Below, in pieces: positions 1 through 7,219 of a stretch of DNA of 42,921 nucleotides. This DNA is from Pseudomonadota bacterium (GTDB taxonomy: Bacteria > Pseudomonadota > Gammaproteobacteria > Burkholderiales > Burkholderiaceae_C), in the NCBI GenBank assembly GCA_031119395.1, contig JAVHYA010000042.1:2209-45129 (forward strand), read 5' to 3'. Below the pieces are notes generated by a model. That model saw only the letters and a list, made by a program, of their open reading frames with translations, had not been told where the DNA came from and made no database searches. Every line of letters starts with the position of its first letter. The stretch's first letter is position 1. The position numbers were made by a program, and so were the translations under genes.

Positions 1-70
1 GGCGTGCAAGGGCCTCTGACATGAAGCGGTTCCGACACTCCCCCGCTTCGCGCGGCCGGGCGCAACTGAC

Positions 71-1090
71 ATGACGCCCGAACAGTTCGTGGCCGGCCTG
101 CCCAAGGCCGAGCTGCACATGCATCTGGAGGGCTCGATCGAGCCCGACCTGTTCATCCGGCTGGCGCGGCGCAACGGCGTCGAGATCCGCTGGAAGACCG
201 AGCAGGAACTGCGTGCCGCCTACCGCTTCGAGGACCTGCAGGACTTCCTCGACCTCTACTACGACGGCTGCCGCGTGCTCGTGACCGCGCAGGACTTCCA
301 CGACATCACGCGCGAGTACCTGGCGCGCGCGCACGCCGACCGGGTGCTGCATGCCGAGATGTTCCTCGGCGTGCAGGGCCACACCACGCGCGGCGTGCCG
401 CTGGCCGCGGTGATGGACGGCGTGCTGGGCGCGATGGCCGAGGCCGAGGCGGCCGACGGCATCAGTGCGGGCCTGATCGTCGTGGCGCAGCGCCATCGCA
501 CCGAGGCCGAGGCGCTCGAACTGCTCGAATCGCTGCAACCCTGGTACGGCCGCATCCTGGGCTTCGGCCTGGGCGGCGCCGAGGTGGGCCACCCGCCGAG
601 CAAGTTCAGCGAGTTCTTCCGCCGCTGCCGCGCGCTGGGCTTCAAGGTGGTCGCCCATGCGGGCGAGGAAGGACCGGCGGGCTACGTGCGCGAGGCGCTG
701 GACGTGCTGCAGGTGCACCGGCTGGACCATGGCAACGCCTGCGTGGACGACGCGGCGCTGGTCGCCGAGCTCGCGCGCAGCCGCATCCCGCTCACGATGT
801 GCCCGCTGTCCAACCTGCGGCTGAACGTGGTGCCGTCGGTGGCGGCGCACCCGCTCAAGCGGCTGCTCGACGCCGGCCTGTGCGTCACGGTCAACTCCGA
901 CGACCCCTCGTACTTCGGCGGCTACGTCAACGACAACTACCTGGCCTGCCAGGCGGCACTCGGGCTCGAACGCGCGGAGCTCGTCGCGCTGGCGCGCAAC
1001 AGCTTCGAGGCCGCGTTCATCACCGACGAACGGCGGGCCGAGGCGCTGCAGGCCATCGAGCGCTGGGCCCGCCAGGCGGAGGCCGCATGA
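71..1090 (+). CDS. add: Adenosine deaminase (or close purine-deaminase relative)
   Basis: Zinc-dependent hydrolase expected to deaminate adenosine to inosine in cytoplasmic purine salvage or catabolism. The 339 residues match the family length. All metal and catalytic landmarks are visible: H16-x-H18 in ELHMHLEGS, H196-A-G-E199, H220 in RLDHG, and D277-D278 in NSDDP. The ATG at 71 puts the HxH motif at the usual distance from the N-terminus, although no good ribosome binding site precedes it. The stop overlaps the start of the ABC ATPase gene (ATGA), so the two are probably translationally coupled. Some bacterial Add homologues are adenine deaminases; the sequence alone does not settle adenosine versus adenine. 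Confidence 0.9.
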   Translation: MTPEQFVAGLPKAELHMHLEGSIEPDLFIRLARRNGVEIRWKTEQELRAAYRFEDLQDFLDLYYDGCRVLVTAQDFHDITREYLARAHADRVLHAEMFLGVQGHTTRGVPLAAVMDGVLGAMAEAEAADGISAGLIVVAQRHRTEAEALELLESLQPWYGRILGFGLGGAEVGHPPSKFSEFFRRCRALGFKVVAHAGEEGPAGYVREALDVLQVHRLDHGNACVDDAALVAELARSRIPLTMCPLSNLRLNVVPSVAAHPLKRLLDAGLCVTVNSDDPSYFGGYVNDNYLACQAALGLERAELVALARNSFEAAFITDERRAEALQAIERWARQAEAA

Positions 1091-1995
1091 GCCCCCCACC
1101 GACCGTTCCGAAGGTGCTCCGCACCGCGGGCCCGGCCGACGGCGCCCCGCCGAGCGCGCGCGCCACGCTCCAGGTGGTGGCGGGGCGGGACAGCCCCGGC
1201 CCGCACGGCGCTGGCGCATCGTCGCCGCCGGCCTTCCGCTTCGAGGGCCTGCACAAGACCTTCAAGTCCAAGGACGGCAGCGAGGTGGTGGCGCTGCACG
1301 ACGTGAGCTTCAGCGTGGCGCGGGGCGAGTTCGTGACCGTGGTCGGACCCAGCGGCTGCGGCAAGAGCACGCTGCTGCGCATCCTGGCCGGGCTCGAGCG
1401 CGCGAGCCGCGGCACGGTCGAGCTGGCCGGCCGCCGCCATGCGGGGCCGAGCCGCGACGTCGGCGTGGTGTTCCAGGCCCCGGTGCTGCTGCCCTGGCGC
1501 AACGTGCTCGACAACGTGCTGGTGCCCGCGCAGATCCAGGGCCGCGACCCCCGCGTGGCGCGGGAGCGGGCCATGCACTACCTGCAGCTGGTGGGCCTGG
1601 CGGGCTTCGAGACCAAGTACCCGGGCGAGCTCTCGGGCGGCATGCAGCAGCGCGTGGGCATCGCCCGTGCGCTGGTCAACGATCCGCTGCTGCTGCTGAT
1701 GGACGAGCCCTTCGGCGCGCTCGACGCCATGACGCGCGAAAGCATGAACGTGGAGCTGCTGAAACTGCGCGAGCGCACCGGCGCCACCATCATGCTGGTC
1801 ACGCACAGCATTCCCGAAGCGGTCTTCCTCGGCGACCGTGTGGTCGTGATGTCGCCGCGGCCCGGCCGCGTGACCCAGGTCATCGACGTCGACCTGCCGG
1901 CCGCGCGCACGCTCGACCTCATCAACACCGAGCGCTTCGGCAGCCACGTCTCCCGCATCCGCACCAACCTCAACGCCACCGGAGGGCTCGACTGA
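1087..1995 (+). CDS. ABC transporter ATP-binding protein, nitrate/sulfonate/taurine class
   Basis: ATPase subunit of an importer in the SsuB/TauB/NrtD class, 302 residues. Walker A GPSGCGKST lies at 87-95, the signature LSGGMQQR at 182-189, Walker B LLLLMDEP at 201-208 and the switch histidine at H240 (THSIPEA). The ATG at 1087 overlaps the add stop codon, and the stop at 1993-1995 overlaps the permease start (TGATG), so the order is an operon. An unusual N-terminal extension of about 50 residues, rich in Pro, Ala and Gly, precedes the first recognisable ABC strand. The substrate is not given by the sequence. Linkage to adenosine deaminase suggests a nucleobase, nucleoside or related heterocycle, which is inference. 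Confidence 0.9.
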   Translation: MSPPPTVPKVLRTAGPADGAPPSARATLQVVAGRDSPGPHGAGASSPPAFRFEGLHKTFKSKDGSEVVALHDVSFSVARGEFVTVVGPSGCGKSTLLRILAGLERASRGTVELAGRRHAGPSRDVGVVFQAPVLLPWRNVLDNVLVPAQIQGRDPRVARERAMHYLQLVGLAGFETKYPGELSGGMQQRVGIARALVNDPLLLLMDEPFGALDAMTRESMNVELLKLRERTGATIMLVTHSIPEAVFLGDRVVVMSPRPGRVTQVIDVDLPAARTLDLINTERFGSHVSRIRTNLNATGGLD

Positions 1996-2843
1996 TGGCC
2001 GCCATCGCACAAGACATCCGCCCGCTGGACGCCGACGACGACGAAGGCGGCCCGTCGCATTGGCTCACGCCCGGCCGGCGCCGGCTGCTGATCGCCGGCG
2101 TGTTCGTGGGCGTGATGCTGCTCTGGCACGTGGCCGTGACCGCCTTCAACGTCTCGCACCTGATCTTTCCCGGACCGCTGGGCGTGGCCCAGTCGATCCA
2201 CGACGTGTTCGCCAGCGGCGAGGTGTGGCCGCACCTTGGCGTCACCCTCTACGAGATCCTGGCCGGCTTCGGGCTCGGGGCGCTGGCCGGCTTCGTGCTC
2301 GGCGCGCTGATCGGCCAGAGCGCGCTGCTGGAAGCGGTGCTCTATCCCTACGTGGTGGCCTTCCAGACGGTCCCGAAGGTCGCGATCGCGCCGCTGTTCG
2401 TGCTGTGGTTCGGCTTCGACACGACCTCGAAGGTCGTCATCACCGCCACCATCGTGTTCTTCCCGGTGCTGGCCAACACCATCGTGGGACTGCGCTCGGC
2501 GCCGCGCGACCAGATCGACCTCATGCGCGCCTTCACCGCCTCGGGCTGGCACGTCTTCCGGATGGTGCGGCTGCCCCATGCGCTGCCCTACATCTTCGCC
2601 GGGCTGGACATCGGCATCGTGCTGGCCGTCATCGGCGCGATCGTCGGCGAGTTCGTGGGCGCGCAGGCGGGCCTGGGCTACCTCATCCTGCAGCGCAACT
2701 TCTCGATGGACGCGGGCGGCATGTTCGCGATCCTCATCGTCCTCTCGGTCATCGGCATCGTGCTGCACGCTGTCGTGAAGTCGATCGCACGCCGCGTCAT
2801 CTTCTGGGCCGACGCCTTCACCGACCTGTCCCGCGGCGCCTGA
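1995..2843 (+). CDS. ABC transporter permease, nitrate/sulfonate/taurine class
   Basis: Inner-membrane permease of the BPD_transp_1 family (SsuC/TauC-like), 282 residues. After a polar N-terminus of about 30 residues there are roughly six hydrophobic segments: LLIAGVFVGVMLLWHVAV, the AGFGLGALAGFVLGALIG region, the stretch ending in APLFVLWFG, VVITATIVFFPVLAN, the DIGIVLAVIGAIVGEFVGA region, and FAILIVLSVIGIVLHAVV. The EAA-type loop that docks on the ATPase is around ASGWHVFRMVRLPHALPYIF. The start overlaps the ATPase stop, so the two proteins should form one transporter. No periplasmic binding protein gene is present on either side within the window; it may lie just upstream of position 1. 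Confidence 0.9.
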   Translation: MAAIAQDIRPLDADDDEGGPSHWLTPGRRRLLIAGVFVGVMLLWHVAVTAFNVSHLIFPGPLGVAQSIHDVFASGEVWPHLGVTLYEILAGFGLGALAGFVLGALIGQSALLEAVLYPYVVAFQTVPKVAIAPLFVLWFGFDTTSKVVITATIVFFPVLANTIVGLRSAPRDQIDLMRAFTASGWHVFRMVRLPHALPYIFAGLDIGIVLAVIGAIVGEFVGAQAGLGYLILQRNFSMDAGGMFAILIVLSVIGIVLHAVVKSIARRVIFWADAFTDLSRGA

Positions 2844-2872
2844 GCCGCCCTCATTCCCAAGGAGATCACCCC

Positions 2873-3883
2873 ATGACGCTCGCCGAGCACACCATCGACG
2901 CGCCCCGCCGTGCATCCGCGCAAGAGATGCCCATCCTCGACCTCGGCCCCTGGCTCGCCGGCGGACCGATCGGCCCGCTGGTCGAGCAGTTCAAGGCGGC
3001 CTGCACCAACACCGGCTTCTTCTACGTCAAGAACCATGGCGTGCCCCAGCAGGTCATCGACGAGGTCTTCGAGGCCACCCGCCGCTACATGTCGCTGCCG
3101 ATGGAAGAGCGCCTGAAGGACCGCATCGACGAGCGCTTCCGCCGCGGCTTCATGCCGATGGGCGTGACGCAGCATCCGGGCCACAAGCCCGACCGCAAGG
3201 AAAGCTACGAGCTGGGCCTGGACCTGCCGCTGACCGACCCGGACGTGCAGGCCGGCCGCCCGCTGCACGGGCCCAACCGCTGGCCCGCCGACAAGCCGTG
3301 GCTGGAGAAGGCGGCGATGACCTACTTCGACGCCACCATCGAACTCGGCCGCAACCTGCTGCGCGTGTTCGCGCTGGCGGTCGGGCAGGACGAGGGCTTC
3401 TTCCTGCAGTACACGAAGAAGCCGATGGTGCAGTCGCGCCTGTTCCACTACCCGCCGCAGGAGTCCTTCACCAACCTCGAACTCGGCGCGGCGATGCACA
3501 CCGACTACGGCATGCTCACCCTGCTCACGCAGGACCCGATCGGCGGGCTGGAGCTGTGCACGCGCAGCGGCGAATGGGTGGCCGCGCCGTACGTGGAGGG
3601 CACGCTGGTGGTGAACCTGGGCGACCTGGTGAAGGTGTGGACCAACGATGTCTACGTGTCGAACCCGCACCGCGTGGCCAACCGCACCGGACGCGAGCGC
3701 TATTCGATTCCCACCTTCTTCAACCTCGACTACGACACGCCGGTGCGCTGCCTGCCCGGCTTCGAACCGGCGGAAGGCGCGCCCCGGCACGCCCCCATCC
3801 AGTCGGGCGAGTACCTGGTGAGCCGCTTCGCCAGCGTGCAGAAGTACAAGACGCCGGCCGAGCTGGCCGCCGCCGAGGGCTGA
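2873..3883 (+). CDS. Isopenicillin-N-synthase-like Fe(II) dioxygenase
   Basis: Non-haem iron oxygenase of the IPNS/2-oxoglutarate-dependent family, 336 residues. The iron facial triad is H209-x-D211 (MHTDYG) and H266 (NPHRVAN). R276-Y-S278 is the RxS pair that binds 2-oxoglutarate in this family. The N-terminal DIOX_N region starts at MPILDLGPWL. The ATG at 2873 follows an AAGGAG ribosome binding site with proper spacing, 29 bases after the permease stop, so it closes the add operon. The substrate is unknown. Context suggests oxidation of a purine, pyrimidine or imported heterocycle. Characterised bacterial relatives act on very different substrates, so the specific reaction should be treated as open. 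Confidence 0.85.
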   Translation: MTLAEHTIDAPRRASAQEMPILDLGPWLAGGPIGPLVEQFKAACTNTGFFYVKNHGVPQQVIDEVFEATRRYMSLPMEERLKDRIDERFRRGFMPMGVTQHPGHKPDRKESYELGLDLPLTDPDVQAGRPLHGPNRWPADKPWLEKAAMTYFDATIELGRNLLRVFALAVGQDEGFFLQYTKKPMVQSRLFHYPPQESFTNLELGAAMHTDYGMLTLLTQDPIGGLELCTRSGEWVAAPYVEGTLVVNLGDLVKVWTNDVYVSNPHRVANRTGRERYSIPTFFNLDYDTPVRCLPGFEPAEGAPRHAPIQSGEYLVSRFASVQKYKTPAELAAAEG

Positions 3884-3900
3884 CGCGGCCTGGCGTCCAC

Positions 3901-4842
3901 TCAGCGCGCGGCGGGCGCCGCCTGCGCGCGGGCCTCGGCATCCTCGAGGACGAGCAGCAGTTCGGCCAGGAAGGTCTCGACGGGCAGCGGCAGGTTGCGG
4001 CCCTGGTGCACGCCCAGCGCCAGCCGCTGCGGGCGGGCCCGCGGGTCCTTCAGCGGCACGTAGGAGCCGGCCCGCGGTCGGGCCTGCGGGTCCTCGATCG
4101 GGGTGGTGGTGAAGGTCAGGCACATGCCCTCGGCCGCCACGTTGCGCATGAGTTCGTAGGAATTGGTCTCCAGCGCCACGCGCGGCCGGATGTTGGCCTT
4201 CGACAGCATCTCGTCGGTCTGCAGCTTGGCCCACAGCGAGGAATCCAGCAGCGAGAGGCCGTATTCGGCACAGTCGGACAGGCGCAGCGACTTGCGCCCT
4301 TCGAGCGGATGCCCGCTCGGCACCAGGACGAACAGCGGCATCAGGCGCGAATAGACGGTTCGAACGTCGGTCTGCGGCACGTCGCCGAAGGTGAAGCAGG
4401 CGTCGAGCTCGTCCTCCAGCAGCATCTGCGTCAATCGCGGGCTGCCGGCCACATGGACGCTGAACGAGATGCCGGGGTAGTCCTTGGAGAAGCGCGAGAA
4501 GAAGCCGGGCATCAGGTCACGCGTGAAGGACTCCGGCATGCCGAAGTGCACATGGCCGCGCCGCAGGCCCTGCAGCGCCTCCAGCTCCGCATGCACGCGG
4601 CGCGTCTCGTTGCTGATGTTCTTGTAGTAGCGCATCAGCAGCTCGCCCGCCGCGGTGAGCCGGACCTTGCCGCGCCCCTGCCGGCGCTCCAGCAGCGGCG
4701 CACCCAGCGAGTCCTCGAGCATCACCAGCTGGCGGCCGACCGCGGACGCCGCAACGAACAGGTTCTCGGAGGCCGCGCGGATCGAACCGGTGCGCGCGAC
4801 TTCCGCGAAGTAGCGCAGGGCGGTCGTCGAGACGAGTTTCAA
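3901..4842 (-). CDS. LysR-family transcriptional regulator
   Basis: LysR-type regulator of 313 residues. An N-terminal winged helix-turn-helix covers about residues 5-64 (ALRYFAEVARTGSIRAASE...LGAPLLERR), followed by a periplasmic-binding-protein-like effector domain. The start is TTG at 4842: an in-frame TGA lies a short distance upstream, no ATG lies between, and a GGAG stands 8 bases before the TTG. It converges on the oxygenase gene with 17 bases between the stop codons. It is a possible regulator of the purine/transport operon, but it is not divergent from it, so this is only positional inference. Effector unknown. Confidence 0.87.
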   Translation of the reverse strand: MKLVSTTALRYFAEVARTGSIRAASENLFVAASAVGRQLVMLEDSLGAPLLERRQGRGKVRLTAAGELLMRYYKNISNETRRVHAELEALQGLRRGHVHFGMPESFTRDLMPGFFSRFSKDYPGISFSVHVAGSPRLTQMLLEDELDACFTFGDVPQTDVRTVYSRLMPLFVLVPSGHPLEGRKSLRLSDCAEYGLSLLDSSLWAKLQTDEMLSKANIRPRVALETNSYELMRNVAAEGMCLTFTTTPIEDPQARPRAGSYVPLKDPRARPQRLALGVHQGRNLPLPVETFLAELLLVLEDAEARAQAAPAAR

Positions 4843-4936
4843 GCAGGGGCTCCAGGCGATGGCGAAACGTCAGCACGGATTGTTGCGCCGGTCGGCCACG
4901 CGCGCCGGCGCGCGCGGCAACAGCCCGCAAGTGCGC

Positions 4937-5845
4937 TCAGGCCGGCCCGGCCCAGGCGCGCGAGAACTCCAGCAGCACCTCCGCCACGCGCGCCACGGCG
5001 CCCTCGCGCGACTCGGTCGCACGCTGACCGATGACCAGCTTGCGCACCAGCCGCGGGCTCAGCGGCACCACCCGCACCCGCGGGTTGGCGTAGGCCTTGT
5101 CGCCGGGCGCCACCGGCAGCAGCGCGGCGCCGTAGCCCGCCTCGACCAGGCCGCGCATGGCGGTGTCGTAGTTGTGCTCGATGCGCGGGCGCGGTGCGTA
5201 GCCGGCGCGGGCGAACCACTCCATGGTGAGCGTCTGCATGCGGCTGCCCGGCTCGTTCATGACCAGGGGCCGTTCCGCCAGCCACGCCGGCGTCGCCCGC
5301 TTGACCGCCGGCCACTGGGCCGGCACCAGCGCGCGCATCTCGTTGGTCATCCAGGGCGTGAAGCGCACGCCGGGCAGTGCGGGCTGCGGCAGCGAGACCA
5401 GCGCCAGATCGACCGTGCCCGCCTGCAGCCCGGCCACCGAACCTTCGGAGCCGACGAACATGGGCGAGATCTCGATGCCGGGATGGCGCTTGGCCAGCGC
5501 CTCGAACACCGGCGGCAGCAGGTCCACCACGATGCCGGTGGTGCTCACGCCCACGCGCACGCGCCCCTCCAGGCCCGCATGGCGGCGCTGGGCGGCGTCC
5601 ATGGCCTCGTCCACGTCGCGCAGCAGGCGCCGGCCACGCTCGACCAGCTCGGCGCCGGCGGGCGTGGGCTGCACGCGGCGCGAGGCGCGCACCAGCAGCG
5701 GCACGCCCAGGCGGGATTCGAGCTCGCTCACATGCAGGCTGACGGTGGGCTGCGCCAGGTGCAGCGACTGCGCGGCGGCCGAGAAGCTGCCCAGGTCGGC
5801 GATGGCGATGAGGGTGCGGAGCTGGTCGAGGTTGAGGTGGCGCAT
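4937..5845 (-). CDS. LysR-family transcriptional regulator
   Basis: LysR-type regulator of 302 residues with the standard N-terminal helix-turn-helix (LRTLIAIADLGSFSAAAQ... AQPTVSLHVSELE) and effector-binding domain. It starts at the ATG at 5845 and is followed downstream, after 94 bases, by the other LysR gene in the same orientation; the two paralogues are diverged. The 114-base gap to the divergent DUF1127 gene contains an inverted repeat TTCTGA-N9-TCAGAA just upstream of the start, which suits autoregulation or control of the neighbour. A link to the nearby beta-lactamase, as with AmpR, is possible but not supported by adjacency. Target and effector are unknown. Confidence 0.88.
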   Translation of the reverse strand: MRHLNLDQLRTLIAIADLGSFSAAAQSLHLAQPTVSLHVSELESRLGVPLLVRASRRVQPTPAGAELVERGRRLLRDVDEAMDAAQRRHAGLEGRVRVGVSTTGIVVDLLPPVFEALAKRHPGIEISPMFVGSEGSVAGLQAGTVDLALVSLPQPALPGVRFTPWMTNEMRALVPAQWPAVKRATPAWLAERPLVMNEPGSRMQTLTMEWFARAGYAPRPRIEHNYDTAMRGLVEAGYGAALLPVAPGDKAYANPRVRVVPLSPRLVRKLVIGQRATESREGAVARVAEVLLEFSRAWAGPA

Positions 5846-5850
5846 CAGCG

Positions 5851-5872
5851 ATTCTGATCACAGCGCTCAGAA
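5851..5872. promoter_or_regulatory. Candidate LysR operator (inverted repeat)
   Basis: TTCTGA at 5852-5857 and TCAGAA at 5867-5872 form a perfect 6-base dyad with a 9-base spacer. It begins 6 bases upstream of the LysR gene start and lies about 90 bases before the divergent DUF1127 gene. The position fits an autoregulatory LysR site. The classical T-N11-A spacing is not exact, so this is a moderate candidate only. Confidence 0.35.
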
Positions 5873-5959
5873 ATCTCAACTTCTCCAATCGAAGGCCGCG
5901 GCGCATGATCGCGTCACTTCCACTCACAGCCCCGTTGCCCACCGACCTGGAGCCCGATC

Positions 5960-6154
5960 ATGAACGCCGTCCTGCGCCCCGCCGTCCCGTCCCTTCTGCC
6001 GCTGCGCGGCCTGCAGCAATGGTGGCACCGCGCCGCCCTGGTGCGCCGCCAGAAGGCCGAGGCGCGCGCGTTGATGGCGCTGGGCCAGCACGAGCTGAAC
6101 GACCTCGGCGTGGGCCGCAGCGAACTGCCGGCCCTGGTGCGCGAGGCAGACTGA
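5960..6154 (+). CDS. DUF1127 small protein
   Basis: Small basic protein of 64 residues. Its C-terminal half (WWHRAALVRRQKAEARALMALGQHELNDLGVGRSEL) is the DUF1127 (YjiS-like) pattern, which ends in a short helix with an L-x-D-[IL]-G motif. A GGAG stands 8 bases before the ATG at 5960. It is divergent from the LysR gene and convergent with the beta-lactamase gene, whose stop lies 9 bases beyond. Members of this family in alphaproteobacteria have been tied to phosphate metabolism and small-RNA-related regulation. No specific function can be claimed here. Confidence 0.78.
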   Translation: MNAVLRPAVPSLLPLRGLQQWWHRAALVRRQKAEARALMALGQHELNDLGVGRSELPALVREAD

Positions 6155-6163
6155 ACCCGTCGT

Positions 6164-7072
6164 TCAGGCCGCGCCGGCCCAGCCGGCGACGATGCGCGAC
6201 GCCGCCGCGATGACGTCGTCGCGCGGCTTCGCATCCTGCGCCTCGAGCCGCGTGTAGACCGCGAGCACCAGCGGTGCCGCCTGCGGACGCCAGACGACCG
6301 CGATGTCGCTGGCCGCGCCATGGGCGCCGGTGCCCGTCTTGTCCCCCACCGTCCACGCCGGCGGCATGCCGGCGCGGATGCGCGCGCCGCCGGTGGTGTT
6401 GCCGCGCAGCCAGTCCTGCAGGCGGGCGCGCTGCGCCGTGGGCAGGCCGTCGTCCACCGCCAGGGTGCGCAGCAGGCGGGCCATGGCCTCGGGCGTGGAG
6501 GTGTCGCGCGGGTCGTCGGCCAGCGCGCTGTTGAGTTCGGTTTCCCAGCGGTCGAGGCGGAAGGTGCTGTCGCCCCAGGCGCGCGCCTGCGCCGTCAGTG
6601 CCTCGGGACCGCCGATGCGCCGCAGCAGCAGGTTGGCGGCGGCGTTGTCGCTGTACTGCACGGTGGCGGCGCACAGTTCGGCCACCGTCATGCCGCGTGC
6701 CAGCTCGCGGCCGGTGACGGGCGAGTGGGCGATCAGGTCCGCCTTCGTGTAGCGCACACGCTCGTCGAGCAGCCCCGGCTCGCGCACGCTGCGCGCCAGC
6801 AGCGCGCCGGCGAGGACGGCCTTGAAGGTGCTGCAGATCGGAAAGCGCTCGCTGGCACGGTGGCCGATGGTGGCGCCGCTGGCGGTGTCGATGGCGAAGA
6901 CGCCGAGACGGCCGCCCAGTCCTTCTTCGAGTCGCGCGAGCGCGGCGGCCGGGTCGCGGGAGGCGCCGCGCGACGCCGCGGTGCACGCCGTGGCGAACGG
7001 GACGAGGGAGGCGGCCATCAGCACATGACGGCGGGTGAGCGCGGCGGCCGATGGGGCCGGGGGAATGGGCAT
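6164..7072 (-). CDS. Class A serine beta-lactamase
   Basis: Predicted periplasmic penicillin-hydrolysing enzyme of 302 residues. Active-site motifs are complete: S81-T-F-K84 (Ambler 70-73), S141-D-N143 (130-132), R175-W-E177-x-x-x-N181 (164-170) and K245-T-G247 (234-236), with G249 in place of the Cys238 of KPC-type enzymes. C80 precedes the catalytic serine. The N-terminus has a twin-arginine pattern (LTRRHVLMAASL) and an imperfect lipobox ending at C30 (FATAC), so Tat export and perhaps lipidation are plausible. The ATG at 7072 is chosen because the reading frame upstream is only a long GC-rich open frame antisense to the next gene. Spectrum and expression cannot be inferred. Confidence 0.9.
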   Translation of the reverse strand: MPIPPAPSAAALTRRHVLMAASLVPFATACTAASRGASRDPAAALARLEEGLGGRLGVFAIDTASGATIGHRASERFPICSTFKAVLAGALLARSVREPGLLDERVRYTKADLIAHSPVTGRELARGMTVAELCAATVQYSDNAAANLLLRRIGGPEALTAQARAWGDSTFRLDRWETELNSALADDPRDTSTPEAMARLLRTLAVDDGLPTAQRARLQDWLRGNTTGGARIRAGMPPAWTVGDKTGTGAHGAASDIAVVWRPQAAPLVLAVYTRLEAQDAKPRDDVIAAASRIVAGWAGAA

Positions 7073-7219
7073 TCGAGGTCTCCTGAGATGCGGGGGCGCC
7101 GACAATGCGGCGCCGGTGGAATGGATGGACATGTCGCGACGCTTCGCATCGTAGGAAGCCGCACCCCTCCCACCAAGCCCGCCGGCCTCGCCGCCGCACA
7201 CCGCTGTAACGCCTGTCAC

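Noticed and set aside
1-24. Possible end of a gene upstream of add
   Set aside because: Two frames end in TGA here (17-19 and 22-24), but six or seven codons are too few to identify a product or choose a frame.
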